This document shows positions 18,875 through 28,425 of a stretch of 64,000 nucleotides of DNA, one piece after another. Origin of the DNA: Ruminobacter sp. (GTDB lineage: Bacteria; Pseudomonadota; Gammaproteobacteria; Enterobacterales; Succinivibrionaceae); NCBI GenBank assembly GCA_017940385.1, contig JAGAYS010000028.1:1-64000 (forward strand). Direction: 5' to 3'. The translations under genes were made by a program, and so were the position numbers. How positions within the stretch are numbered: the first letter of the stretch is position 1; every line of letters begins with the position of its first letter. Under the pieces are notes generated by a model, which was given only the letters and a program-made list of their open reading frames with translations, ran no database searches and was not told the DNA's origin.

Positions 18875-20635
18875 TTACTTATCGGTCTTATCGGTTTTCT
18901 CACGGGTATTTTCTTCAGTTGCCAGCTCTCCGGGATTAATTCCCATCTTACGCAGCTCAGCCTCACGCAACTCCTTCCTCATAATCTTACCGACATTGGT
19001 TTTAGGCAGGGATTCGCGGAATTCAATATGTTTCGGAACCTTATATGCCGTAAGGTGCTTACGACACATGGTTTTAACCATTTCTTCCGTCAGAGCCTTG
19101 TTTTTCCTGACAATGAACACCTTTACGGATTCTCCGCTGTGTTTGCTCGGAACTCCTATGGCCGCAACCTCAAGAACGTTAGGATGAAGCATTATCACGT
19201 CTTCAATTTCCGAAGGATAGACATTGAATCCTGAAACAAGAATGAGATCCTTCTTTCGGTCAACAAGACGGATGTACCCGTTCCTGTTTGCCCAGCAGGC
19301 CATGTCGCCGGTCTTCAGATACTCCCCGAAAAACACCTTCTGCGTGGCAATTTCCCTACCGTAGTATCCGCGCATTACCTGAGGTCCTTTGACAAGAAGT
19401 TCCCCGGGAACGTCAACATCGGTAATTATGCGGTTATCCTTATCAAGAATAATCACATCGGTTGACGGAACAGGAACACCGATGGTTCCGGTATACTCAT
19501 CCACATTGAACGGACACACCGCAACAAGAGGAGAACATTCCGTCAGGCCGTACCCTTCAAGAATATGAAGTCCGGTATGAGTAAACCATTTTATCTCAAC
19601 ACCCTTCTGCACGGAGGTTCCTCCGCCTATCGTCAGCTTAAGCTTTGAAAGGTGCATGTTGCAGAAATCCTCATTGTTTATCAGGGCATTAAACAGGGTA
19701 TTTACCCCTGTAATAACTGTCGGATCGTAATTTCTGAGTTCCTTTACGAAAGCCCTGATGTTTCTGGCATCAGGGATGAGCAGCGAAGCGGCTCCGATTC
19801 TTATGCAGAACAGGCAGTTTATGGTCAGGGCAAATACGTGGTACAGAGGAATGGCCGTAACGATAAGCTCCTCTCCTTCCGTCAGTCTGCTGTGATACAT
19901 GCCCCACGCCTGCTCAACGTTTGCCAGAAGGTTTCCGTGGGTGAGCATGGCTCCCTTGGCAGTACCCGTGGTTCCTCCGGTGTACTGAAGAAATGCCAGA
20001 TCATCCCGGGCAATGAACGGACGGGTGTATGGATATCCTTCACCGGCAAGCATGGCCTGCTTGTAGGTTATCGCATTCGGAATGCTGTATCTCGGTACGA
20101 TTCGCTTCAGATACTTGGCAAACATGTTTATGAGATATCCGCGCAGCATGCCGCACTCATCACCGAGCGACGTAATAATCACGTGTTCTATCGCCGGAGT
20201 TTCGGGAAGTGATTTCTGCAGGGTGCTGGCAAAATTTGAAATAACAACGATTATCCTGGCACCTGAATCGTTAAGCTGATGCACCAGCTCGCGAGGGGTG
20301 TACATTGGATTGACGTTTACTATTACGGCTCCGGCAAGAAGCGAGCCAAAAAGAGCCACCGGATACTGAACAATGTTCGGAAGCATCAGGGCAATGTGAT
20401 CACCGGGCTTCACGTTCAACTCACACTGGAGATAGGCGGCAAAGCACCTTGCCTTATGATCAAGTTCGGCATAGGTCAGCGAGGTTCCCAACCCGTAAAG
20501 TGCGGGCTTTGTTCCGTATTTCTCACAGGAAAATTCAAACATGTCCACCAGAGAATTGAAGAGTCCGGTATCAACGGTTGAAGGGACACCTTCAGGATAG
20601 GACTTTAGCCATGGCCTGTTATTCTGATTATCCAT
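18875..20635 (-). CDS. fadD: Long-chain fatty acid-CoA ligase
   Basis: Activates free fatty acids to acyl-CoA with ATP, in the cytoplasm at the inner membrane. The product has 586 residues. The AMP-binding signature YTGGTTGTAKGAM lies near residues 215-227, the adenylation motif GYGLTECSP near 350, the hinge motif LKTGDMAC near 445 and the VDRKKDLI motif with its GFNVYPSEIE follow-up near 465-480. The C-terminal catalytic Lys is in KTNVGKIMRKELR. The start is the ATG preceded by GGGGGA at five bases; an ATG six codons upstream overlaps that site and is less likely. The C-terminus has an extra charged tail of about 20 residues. It stands alone, without other beta-oxidation genes. Confidence 0.95.
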   Translation of the reverse strand: MDNQNNRPWLKSYPEGVPSTVDTGLFNSLVDMFEFSCEKYGTKPALYGLGTSLTYAELDHKARCFAAYLQCELNVKPGDHIALMLPNIVQYPVALFGSLLAGAVIVNVNPMYTPRELVHQLNDSGARIIVVISNFASTLQKSLPETPAIEHVIITSLGDECGMLRGYLINMFAKYLKRIVPRYSIPNAITYKQAMLAGEGYPYTRPFIARDDLAFLQYTGGTTGTAKGAMLTHGNLLANVEQAWGMYHSRLTEGEELIVTAIPLYHVFALTINCLFCIRIGAASLLIPDARNIRAFVKELRNYDPTVITGVNTLFNALINNEDFCNMHLSKLKLTIGGGTSVQKGVEIKWFTHTGLHILEGYGLTECSPLVAVCPFNVDEYTGTIGVPVPSTDVIILDKDNRIITDVDVPGELLVKGPQVMRGYYGREIATQKVFFGEYLKTGDMACWANRNGYIRLVDRKKDLILVSGFNVYPSEIEDVIMLHPNVLEVAAIGVPSKHSGESVKVFIVRKNKALTEEMVKTMCRKHLTAYKVPKHIEFRESLPKTNVGKIMRKELREAELRKMGINPGELATEENTREKTDKTDK

Positions 20636-20882
20636 AATTCCCCCAAAGCTCATGCCTTATCATTATATTACCAAAATGCCAATGCGTATTTTTATTATGC
20701 CGTACCTGTATCCAAAACTAATACAAAAACCACATTTTAAGGAAGAACCGGTCTGATTGAGCGTCTTGAGAACACGAAAACAGGCCGTTTCCACACTTTT
20801 TCAGCGGAGAACGGTCTGATAAATGAATGGCCTGAATCAGGAATTACGGCCGCAGGGAACGCGACCGAAGCATAACGGCACG

Positions 20883-21476
20883 CTAACGACAGATATCAGC
20901 CACATTGCTGTTAAGCTTAACCCAGGCATCTCTTATACGGCCTACGTACCTGTCATGAATCTCACTGTTGACCGAACGCTTGTAGTGATAGTTGCCAACT
21001 CCGAGCCATAAATCGCCGTCGGCTTTCTCAATCTCCCTTCTGATGAGATACCCCATTACCCAGATATTACGGCACGGACTGTTTTTCATGTCGGACTTAT
21101 CCAGATCAAACTTCTTTATTTCACCGAGACGCACGTCATTTATCTGAGCGGGACCGCAGTCTTCGGTACCGTTGTTATTCGTCATGCATTTACCTGACAC
21201 GTCACCTCTCTCAACGTAAAGAATGGAATACAGGAGCTCCTCAGGCAGCTCGAACTGAGATGCGGTCCACTTGACGCAGTGACTGTACGGCTTATACCTC
21301 TGCATGATTTTCACATCATAGGCAAAATCACGCCAGTGTCCCTCGCACTTTTTATCGGAGGCTTCGGCATCTTCGGCCGTGAATACGCCCGCCAGAATCA
21401 GCACCGGAATTAAAGCCGTCATCATTCTGACTGCCAGACATCCGGTTCTGACAAAAAAATTTCCTTTTACAGTCAT
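20883..21476 (-). CDS. Exported lytic transglycosylase, VirB1/IagB-like
   Basis: Predicted periplasmic SLT-fold transglycosylase that cuts peptidoglycan locally, often for a secretion or conjugation machine. A signal peptide (residues 1-38, LAVRMMTALIPVLILAGVFTAEDAEA) precedes a mature domain of about 160 residues. The catalytic Glu is in YSILYVERGD; the GxxQIN motif appears as CGPAQIND, and a late NYHYKRS matches the usual N-Y motif. Six cysteines suggest disulfides. It starts three bases after the stop codon of the DotH-like gene, so the two are probably co-translated. That pairing supports a role in a type IV secretion-like envelope complex rather than cell-wall recycling. Confidence 0.75.
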   Translation of the reverse strand: MTVKGNFFVRTGCLAVRMMTALIPVLILAGVFTAEDAEASDKKCEGHWRDFAYDVKIMQRYKPYSHCVKWTASQFELPEELLYSILYVERGDVSGKCMTNNNGTEDCGPAQINDVRLGEIKKFDLDKSDMKNSPCRNIWVMGYLIRREIEKADGDLWLGVGNYHYKRSVNSEIHDRYVGRIRDAWVKLNSNVADICR

Positions 21477-21479
21477 TTT

Positions 21480-22544
21480 CTATTCAACCGCCTCATAAAG
21501 TCTGTCCGCCACTTCATGCAGTTCCGCCTCGGAAACAGTAACGGCATAAAGTATTTTCTGATTTACCGGATATGCGGCAATGCCCGCATCAGGATTGACG
21601 TTTTCACCGTTACCGGCACTGCCTTCAGCGTTCTGTCCTCCGGCACTGCCGACGGCATCCTTTACCTCTGCGGTTACGCTATTTACATCAGCCCCCGCGG
21701 ACTCATCATTCTCCACGGTTACCGCAGCCACGGCGGAACTTTCAACATCCCTTCTGGTGGTTCTTGATTTTGCCGATTTTGTTATGTTCGTAACCCCGTG
21801 AAACTCGTCCGAACTGTTAAGCGGAGACTTATGGGAAAGCAGCACCTCCCACTCAAACATGTCGGATCTGCTTTCCGACCCCATGCTCACAACAAACGAC
21901 AGAGGTGAATTTTCCCTGCCCTGAAGATAAACCTTCACATTGGCCATGTTGATCCTGACCGATGAAGGAAGGACCCTTATGCTGTCATGGGATTTATTAA
22001 GCTGAACCCTGAATCCGTTGTTTGAGCATTCAGCCTTGGAAATCGGCCACGGCACGCCGGCACCGTCCCTGATTCTGAAAACCAGAACGGAATTATCGTA
22101 TATTCTGAACATTTTTCCGGGATCATAAACGAAACGATCCCTGATTACCTTTGAGCAGCACTGCTTTCTGCCGGCCGGTACCGAAACCTGAGATGGGGAA
22201 TCCTGCTTTGGTTCATCATAAACCCCGCCGGCCTCCCGGGACTGAGTAACGCCGGAAGACGATCCGTAGACGGCATTGTAGTCGGTGTACTCACCGGAGG
22301 TTCCGTCCTTGCGGTAAATCTTCATTCTCGGAGGATGTCTTGATTCTTCGGCTCTGATGGCCTGCTCCAGAATCTGCTGTTTAGTACGGTAACCGGTAAG
22401 ATTTTCACCAAGCTCTGGAGGAGGCTCCGGAGCCTCGAAGCCGGCAAATGCAACCGGACATGACAGCATAAAAAAGATCCCTGCGGCGATGCCTGCAACG
22501 GACATGCGACGCGGTAAACTCTTTTCAAATGATGCGGAACTCAT
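21480..22544 (-). CDS. DotH/IcmK-like outer membrane secretion protein
   Basis: Resembles DotH (IcmK) and plasmid TraN, parts of the outer membrane core of type IVB secretion systems. An N-terminal signal sequence ends near AFA, followed by APEPPPELGENLTGYRT, a proline-rich stretch shared with the 22670 gene. The central domain VIRDRFVYDPGKMFRIYDNSVLVFRIRD with GVPWPISKAEC matches the DotH pattern in which a beta strand precedes a GxPWPI motif. The C-terminal third is Ala/Gly/Asn-rich with a final helical tail. Length (354) equals IcmK. No other Dot/Icm core gene is in the window. The ATG at 22544 is preferred; a TTG four codons earlier and an ATG further in are alternatives. Confidence 0.65.
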   Translation of the reverse strand: MSSASFEKSLPRRMSVAGIAAGIFFMLSCPVAFAGFEAPEPPPELGENLTGYRTKQQILEQAIRAEESRHPPRMKIYRKDGTSGEYTDYNAVYGSSSGVTQSREAGGVYDEPKQDSPSQVSVPAGRKQCCSKVIRDRFVYDPGKMFRIYDNSVLVFRIRDGAGVPWPISKAECSNNGFRVQLNKSHDSIRVLPSSVRINMANVKVYLQGRENSPLSFVVSMGSESRSDMFEWEVLLSHKSPLNSSDEFHGVTNITKSAKSRTTRRDVESSAVAAVTVENDESAGADVNSVTAEVKDAVGSAGGQNAEGSAGNGENVNPDAGIAAYPVNQKILYAVTVSEAELHEVADRLYEAVE

Positions 22545-22669
22545 ACCTTTATCCAAACCTGACCGGTAATACGGGGCATCACGAAAACACGCGTCCGTTC
22601 AGTCCTGCCGGGAAATACCCTGCCGCAGGATTCTCAGCAACGGCTCCTCAGGCCACCGTATTTACGGTT

Positions 22670-23227
22670 TTATATTTTTATATTCTCTATGTTCCGGACA
22701 TTGTGTCTGGAACGCATGTAACTCAATTCAAAAATCAGAGGGTATCCGGTTCTGTTCTCCAGAACTATCCTGATTTTTGCACTGGTGTTTCTGCCCGTAG
22801 GCGTGATAATAACGGACGATCTGTCGCTTGATGCCGAAAAACCGCTGTTGGAAACCCTGACGCTTGAAACGGCAAGTGGCTTACCCGTCTGTCTGTCGGT
22901 AAAACTCAGAACCGTCTCTCCGCCGGTGTAGACAGGAACGTTCTTGTTTGGCACAAACACATAGTCCGTAACAACTTCCTTCAGCTCCCTGACATTCCCG
23001 CCTGCCGAAGATTCGTTATTTCGGCTCCCCGTACCGCCGGCAGTCACGTCATAAACGGCAACGGGCGCCCCCTTTTTCTGATTATCCGTCCTGTAGCTTG
23101 TAAGATGCTCTCCAAGCTCCGGAGGAGGCAACGGAGCCTCATAACCGCCGGTGGCATCAGCTTCCGGACATAACAGTGCGACAAAGGAAACAGCCGCAGA
23201 AAGCAGCAGAAGCGTTCTAATATTCAT
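22670..23227 (-). CDS. Short DotH-like paralogue, exported
   Basis: A 185-residue exported protein with a signal peptide ending near ADA. It begins with GYEAPLPPPELGEHLTSYRT, nearly the same motif as in the DotH-like protein next door. The rest parallels its central domain: YVFVPNKNVPVYTGGETVLSF, then TDRQTGKPLAVS in place of the GxPWPI motif, then VSNSGFSASSDRSSVIITP. It ends right after the second beta region, so it lacks the C-terminal third of DotH. It could be a truncated duplicate or a working subunit that pairs with the larger protein. AAAGG precedes the ATG. Homology to DotH proper is inferred through the neighbour. Confidence 0.65.
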   Translation of the reverse strand: MNIRTLLLLSAAVSFVALLCPEADATGGYEAPLPPPELGEHLTSYRTDNQKKGAPVAVYDVTAGGTGSRNNESSAGGNVRELKEVVTDYVFVPNKNVPVYTGGETVLSFTDRQTGKPLAVSSVRVSNSGFSASSDRSSVIITPTGRNTSAKIRIVLENRTGYPLIFELSYMRSRHNVRNIENIKI

Positions 23228-23847
23228 TTACCTTTCCCGTAACGGAAGACCACAGACACAAAACCGGACAAAACAAAATCCGTAACACCAGTACGGAGTG
23301 AATCATAATATATACACTTTTTTATGACTTATCACAAAACAGGATAAAAAAGTTAGATCCAGATATACTAATTTGCAGTATTTATGGAATTTTATACTGT
23401 TCTTTCCGTCTCATGTCATGATCCTAAGTTCATGAATCAGATACGGAAATTCAGTAAAACAAACCTGAATATCCGATTGTTTTTCAGACAACATGTTTTA
23501 CACGGAGCGTCTCCCAATGCTATTTTTCCAAATGAAGGCACATTATTGTTAATCATATGTGAAAAATTAACATAATACGTTTATAATTCGCTATCGGGAA
23601 CGGGTTTATCCTCACCGGAAATTATTTGTAATTTACTGTACCCGGCAAATATGAAAAGATAACCTGGTTTTTCCGAAGTCTGACTCATGCTGAACGGCTG
23701 AGCAGGACGCAAAGGAACAGTGATTGGTAAACAGATATTCTGAGGGAAACAACATTCCCGAATCACTGACACGGATATTCCGGAAACCGGAGGTCGGTTC
23801 TGACTGACGCAATCCGGATATGAATTATTAAAACAGAGGTTTTTACA
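23228..23847. other. Intergenic region between divergent genes
   Basis: About 620 AT-rich bases upstream of both the short DotH-like gene (minus) and the 265-residue gene (plus). I see no gene in it; short frames on both strands lack ribosome binding sites. Confidence 0.4.
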
Positions 23848-24645
23848 GTGCTGATTGACATCTACTGTTTAAAAGGGGATCCGCATAAAATTGAGCAGGC
23901 GGAAATTGTGGGCTCCCTGATAAAAAAACAGGTTTTCAAATTTGATGACATTCTGGAATTGATTACGAACATCTATCAGGATGTTAATACTCCTTTTCCT
24001 TATATTGGCAATGTTGAAGCAAACAGTAAGGGCCTTATAATTCCGTCCGTAGGCAATTTCTTCTTCTGGGTTATTCTGTCTAAAACATCTGACGTTATCG
24101 TTCTTGATGACTTCGGTGCCTCATTAACGAGCAACCGCATCACCGTGCTGAACACGATGTGCGCAAAAGCCGCCTCAGACAGAAACAGCATCTGGGAATT
24201 TGCCGACAAATGGCAGATGTCTCATCACAAGACCTCCATTGAAAGACTTGTTTCATATTACGTCTATTACGTGGTTAACCACTTCAATGCCGGGGATTAC
24301 GGGGCATGGCTTATGGCTGACGGCTACTTCGTACAGGCTCCTTTCGACGAGAACCTGAACATGTATCACTATACCGGCATTGACATGAGTGTTCTGAACA
24401 ACACGTCCCTGCTTTCAGGCAGACTGGAAACTGCATTATTCAACAGCAATCCGGGACACCGCATTAATCCGCTTACACAGCGTAAAATACGTGCCTTCGT
24501 AAAAGACTATATGAAAATCAAGAAAATAAATCCCGCAACTGAAGTCAGTGAGGAAGGCTCAGGCCGTAAGAGCGGAAACATGATATCCCTCAGCAGATTT
24601 GAAAACCTCAGGAACGATATTATTCAGGGATATTCAAACAGGTAA
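23848..24645 (+). CDS. Hypothetical cytoplasmic protein
   Basis: Not recognised. The 265-residue product has no signal peptide. Its N-terminal 60 residues are helical and charged, followed by a more hydrophobic centre with FFFWVILSKTSDVIVLDDFG and an aromatic stretch SYYVYYVVNHF. The C-terminus is basic (QRKIRAFVKDYMKIKK) then Ser/Gly-rich. The start is GTG, supported by AGAGG eight bases upstream. It is the only plus-strand gene in the exported-protein block and may be unrelated to it. Confidence 0.75.
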   Translation: MLIDIYCLKGDPHKIEQAEIVGSLIKKQVFKFDDILELITNIYQDVNTPFPYIGNVEANSKGLIIPSVGNFFFWVILSKTSDVIVLDDFGASLTSNRITVLNTMCAKAASDRNSIWEFADKWQMSHHKTSIERLVSYYVYYVVNHFNAGDYGAWLMADGYFVQAPFDENLNMYHYTGIDMSVLNNTSLLSGRLETALFNSNPGHRINPLTQRKIRAFVKDYMKIKKINPATEVSEEGSGRKSGNMISLSRFENLRNDIIQGYSNR

Positions 24646-24897
24646 CATCCTATCTGACAGTCTGCCCCGGTTCCTTAAAGACCTGAAGACTCTCTGAAAA
24701 ACGGGAATTTTAACATCAGGGGCGGATCTGAACGATCACTTCGGCATTCCATAATCACGCAGATTATAAATCCTCCGTGTCAGCCTCATCATAATCTCAT
24801 GCACTGCGCTGTTCAAGATTCCGCACCCTCGCCGCCGACATCCGGATTTCACAGGTTCAGGATACGGAAGAACTATTAACTGCGAATACTTGAAAAA
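24646..24897. other. Short spacer between convergent genes
   Basis: About 250 bases between the end of the 265-residue gene and the end of the next minus-strand gene. I see no strong terminator hairpin here. Confidence 0.35.
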
Positions 24898-26592
24898 CTA
24901 TCTCTTGAGACGTGATCTTACTGCTCGGCAGGCCTTATCGGTGACAACAACCTCTTTGATAACCTTATCCGTTTTGTCTTCCAGATAAACGTAACGCAGT
25001 TCATTGATTCGCGGCAGGATCCACTTGCCGTACGTGTCTATTGAACAGGTTCTGTCTATGCGTCCGGCAACAAAGTCAGCCTGTTTTACCCTGCCGGTAT
25101 ATTCGGATGGAACTGAAAAAAGAACCATCAGAGAAGCATCATCCGTTGCAGTCATTACGGGATGGCCTTCAGGAGCATCGAATTTCTCTCCTATGCGCTT
25201 AAGTGCGAACGGAGCAAAACGCTTCTTCAGATATTCGGCACTGAGAGGTCCTTCAGGTTCAGCCTCATAGGCATAAATGAACTCATCATCCTGTCTGAGA
25301 CTCTCATGGGAGAGAACGGACTTTTCGACCAGAAGAGGTTCCTTTCCGGTACACTTCAGATAATCCAGAGAAACTTCGGAATAATCCCTGTCGTCATGAT
25401 AAAAGACCAGAACAATCCTGTCCAGGCGATGCAGAATACCTTCATTGAGAGCTATGCGGCAGAACAGATTCAGGGTCTTGTTATCTTCGGGAGTTCCGTC
25501 AAAATCCATGGGACCGATGGCATCTGCGGTTCCGATGTCATAAACCAGAACCGGTCCCTTCTTATCAAGTCTTACGGTTCTAAGGGTAATATACGGGCTT
25601 AATTCCTGAGGCAGCTCATAAGTATTGTAGAAATATGGCAGATACATCTCGGAAAGATAATCCCTGGTGTAAAGATTAGGATTCTCAAAATTCTCCTGCT
25701 GTCTTCTCTTAAGGATGTCATAGATGGTACGGCTGTCTGCAGATTCTGCAGAAGATGCGGATGAATCACCCGCAGTACCGTCGGATGGCTGCGCCTTACT
25801 GCTTACAGCTGACTGTTCCCTGTCATTTACGGACGAATCCTTCTCGCCCTCAGTCATTCCGTCAGGAACAGAGGTTTCCGCAGGCTGTTCCGGCACTGCC
25901 GGCTGCTTTGCCTTTTCCTCTGCGGCAGGCGTCTTTATATCCCGATCCTCACGTTCCGTTTTATTCTGTTCGGACTCTTTCACGGAAACGGTGCTGTCTG
26001 CGGCTTCCGCACTTTTAACTTCCGTTTTCCGCGGTTCTTCAGAATTCTTATCCGAAACGGATGACGGCATGCCGGCGTCCTCAGCCTGCACGTCACTTTC
26101 AGACGGAACGTTCTCCGGTTCAGCCTTCACCGAACCGTCGGAGACTTTCGTTTCAGCAGCCTCATCCGTCTTTACCTCTAACTGCTCCGCATCATCCAGG
26201 ACAACGGCTGACGGAGAAGCATTTTCAGATGTCTGGTTAACTGCCGCAGCATCGTCTGTTACTGAAGAGGTCTCCTCAGAATTCACGACATCAGCCTTTG
26301 CTGAAGCGGCATCGTCTCCTTCAGACTGTTCCTGCGTGCTGTTACGGACGGAAGCCGCTTCTGCCGGAGGAACTGAACCTTTACCCGCGGCAGCGGCATT
26401 TCTGGTCTTCTGTGAGTTTGAAAGTAATGAATCTCCGGATTCATCATAATAGGAGGAATCCACCGTAACCATGTCGGTCAGTTCGGCATCAAGTGACGGA
26501 GCCTCAGCCAGCTGTTCTTCAACGGCGGCGGCCATGCCGCAGCTTAGGGATACACCGAGTATAAAACCGGTTTTCATTACTTTTTTAAACAT
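24898..26592 (-). CDS. Exported protein: acidic linker plus two two-cysteine domains
   Basis: Function unknown. A signal peptide ends near GMAAA (residue 23). Residues about 45-290 are low complexity, Ser/Ala/Glu/Asp/Val-rich with repeated EE and AAE runs, like a disordered spacer. The C-terminal 270 residues hold two copies of one domain: beta sequence, then a first Cys, then a helix, then a strand and a last Cys. Copy 1 runs from LFCRIALNEGI to SLDYLKC (35 residues between Cys); copy 2 from RTCSIDTYGK to VVVTDKAC (38 between). The same pattern occurs in the genes at 26596 and 27366. It begins three bases after the 26596 stop, so the two are probably co-translated. Confidence 0.75.
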   Translation of the reverse strand: MFKKVMKTGFILGVSLSCGMAAAVEEQLAEAPSLDAELTDMVTVDSSYYDESGDSLLSNSQKTRNAAAAGKGSVPPAEAASVRNSTQEQSEGDDAASAKADVVNSEETSSVTDDAAAVNQTSENASPSAVVLDDAEQLEVKTDEAAETKVSDGSVKAEPENVPSESDVQAEDAGMPSSVSDKNSEEPRKTEVKSAEAADSTVSVKESEQNKTEREDRDIKTPAAEEKAKQPAVPEQPAETSVPDGMTEGEKDSSVNDREQSAVSSKAQPSDGTAGDSSASSAESADSRTIYDILKRRQQENFENPNLYTRDYLSEMYLPYFYNTYELPQELSPYITLRTVRLDKKGPVLVYDIGTADAIGPMDFDGTPEDNKTLNLFCRIALNEGILHRLDRIVLVFYHDDRDYSEVSLDYLKCTGKEPLLVEKSVLSHESLRQDDEFIYAYEAEPEGPLSAEYLKKRFAPFALKRIGEKFDAPEGHPVMTATDDASLMVLFSVPSEYTGRVKQADFVAGRIDRTCSIDTYGKWILPRINELRYVYLEDKTDKVIKEVVVTDKACRAVRSRLKR

Positions 26593-26595
26593 TAA

Positions 26596-27129
26596 TCAGT
26601 CCTTGTGAGTCTGACACATCAGCGGTGTTACGGAATACTTTTTGTAAAGATCTCCGTAAACTGTATATGCCTCAATACTCAGGCTTTTAATTCTGTGAAG
26701 GTTGTGTTTCCCGGTCACAACACTCCGACAGTACCTTGTTTTGGCATTATTATAATATTCCGCCTCCATTCTCTTTTTAACGGAAGAAGGCATAAACTGA
26801 TAAACTTCAGCTATTATCATGTGTGCCGTTACATCCCCCTCGTCGGAAAACGTCACGTTATCCACGGTTCCGAGCTTCAGATCGTACGGCAGATTCTTTT
26901 CCAGAGTCTTTCCGTACATGGCCTGAAGTTCCTTTCCGGTCATGTAGCCCTTCCCTGAGGGAATCCCCGGCAGAGCTTCCTCCCCGGACCTGATTACGGT
27001 TATTCCCGTTTCAGGATCCCTGAAGGTAACATTATTACCTCCGGCATGAACAGCAGCAGGGATTAAGAGCACCGCCGTAAACGGAATCAGGGCTTTTATT
27101 CCGGAAAAGCAGGCACACGTTTTTTTCAT
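26596..27129 (-). CDS. Small exported protein with one two-cysteine domain
   Basis: Function unknown; 177 residues. The start at MKKTCACFSG is chosen because GGAG lies 11 bases before it; it gives a normal signal peptide ending in AVHA. The mature part has FRDPETGITVIRSGE, then LPYDLKLGTVDNVTFSDEG and a final domain running from TRYCRSVV to TPLMC with 37 residues between the cysteines. The layout (strand, Cys, helix, strand with Tyr, Cys at the end) matches the C-terminal domains of its neighbours at 24898 and 27366. Its stop lies three bases before the next start, implying one transcript. Confidence 0.75.
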   Translation of the reverse strand: MKKTCACFSGIKALIPFTAVLLIPAAVHAGGNNVTFRDPETGITVIRSGEEALPGIPSGKGYMTGKELQAMYGKTLEKNLPYDLKLGTVDNVTFSDEGDVTAHMIIAEVYQFMPSSVKKRMEAEYYNNAKTRYCRSVVTGKHNLHRIKSLSIEAYTVYGDLYKKYSVTPLMCQTHKD

Positions 27130-27365
27130 TGAAAACATAACTCCATCATGTATTCGCATAACCGGAAACATTCGTTACGGCCATGCGCCACGGCTGTGAA
27201 AAATTTTAAACAAAACTTATTTCTTTAGCAATAAACATTACCAAAAAATGCATAAAGTTAGCTAATACCGCGGGATTCATGCGATTTTTCCGCCGAAGAA
27301 AACCGACAGAACCGTTTGGGAAATGTTCATCATTTAAGACACCTCACACTGCGTATTGTTCCGCA

Positions 27366-28379
27366 TCAGTCATACATTATGCCTGAACAGCTGTCGCCGT
27401 CTATTTCAAGTTCCGCAAAATCCCTGCCGTCAACGGTATAAATCAGCCGGTATGAATCAACAATCGTCAGAATCCGCTCCCTGATGAACCGGCTTCCGCA
27501 CATATGCATGTAAACTTCATCGGGATTCTGCGACTCTGCAAATTCCGGAGTCAGATCAAAATGCATGTTGAGAGTACTGCCCGGACCTGCAGTCACGTCC
27601 TTAAGCACTACTCCGTCACCTGCCCGGAACGGAAAACTTATCCCCCTTTCGGCAAGCAGTTCGGGAATAACCCTGCGTCTCAGGTGATACTCGGTATAGT
27701 GGCCGTTACTCTGGTAGAGGGCCGGCTCGGTGAATCTGCTGAACCACATGTCCTCGACATACGGAAAAATACACTTATACGTGAGCCACAGCAGTGCCAA
27801 GGCAATGATGCATGAGGTAAGCAGGAAGAATTTTCTTTCAGCGGGATCCGGAGAGCCTTTTTTTCTGCCGGAAGTTTTTCCGGACTTAGGCCTTTCACCG
27901 GAAACAGCGGCTGACGGGGAGACCGACTCATCATCTTTCTTTTCGTCACCGTTCTCATTTTCCGTAAAATCACCTCCGGCTGCGGGATTTTTCCGCGAAC
28001 GTTTCCTGACTCCGGCCCCGGCATTGACATTACGCCCGTCCGGGGACTGCGCGTCGGCACTGTCCTTTTCTGAAGACTCGCTCCCGCCTAACTGCTTTCC
28101 GGAGACGGTTGCCGGTTCATTTGGTGTCCCTGTTCCGGAGTCAGGAGCAATTCCGATTTCACCGGCACTTACTCTGGTAACTCCGGAAATAGTCTCCAAA
28201 TCAGCATCGGGAAAAGGCGCGGCAGGCGTCACTTCAAAAGCATTGCAGTCATCTGATGCTTCCCTGGCAAAAGAGCCGGACAGGTCATCCCCTCGGGATG
28301 TCTTACGGAATTCCCGAGTTCGGGGATTATCCCCTGACACAAAATCTGTTCTGTCGGTATTTTTCTTTTTTCGGGACAT
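27366..28379 (-). CDS. Single-pass membrane protein with a two-cysteine domain
   Basis: Function unknown; 337 residues. The first 180 are hydrophilic and low complexity (Lys, Ser, Gly, Pro, Asp), probably cytoplasmic and disordered. One transmembrane helix follows (about 182-203, LLTSCIIALALLWLTYKCIF). The last 130 residues, facing the periplasm, contain LPELLAERGISF-like beta sequence and the two-cysteine pattern from MHMCGSRF to IDGDSC (36 between the cysteines). The shared domain ties it to the genes at 24898 and 26596. It may be the membrane member of a set that includes them (inference). No clear ribosome binding site is visible, so the start is uncertain. Confidence 0.7.
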   Translation of the reverse strand: MSRKKKNTDRTDFVSGDNPRTREFRKTSRGDDLSGSFAREASDDCNAFEVTPAAPFPDADLETISGVTRVSAGEIGIAPDSGTGTPNEPATVSGKQLGGSESSEKDSADAQSPDGRNVNAGAGVRKRSRKNPAAGGDFTENENGDEKKDDESVSPSAAVSGERPKSGKTSGRKKGSPDPAERKFFLLTSCIIALALLWLTYKCIFPYVEDMWFSRFTEPALYQSNGHYTEYHLRRRVIPELLAERGISFPFRAGDGVVLKDVTAGPGSTLNMHFDLTPEFAESQNPDEVYMHMCGSRFIRERILTIVDSYRLIYTVDGRDFAELEIDGDSCSGIMYD

Positions 28380-28425
28380 ATGGGGTTCTCGGAATTCTGT
28401 CGGACGTACTTATGAAACCAAAAAA

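Noticed and set aside
25724-26449. 241-codon plus-strand frame, Ser/Ala-rich
   Set aside because: Mirror of the acidic low-complexity region of the real minus-strand gene; no start signal.
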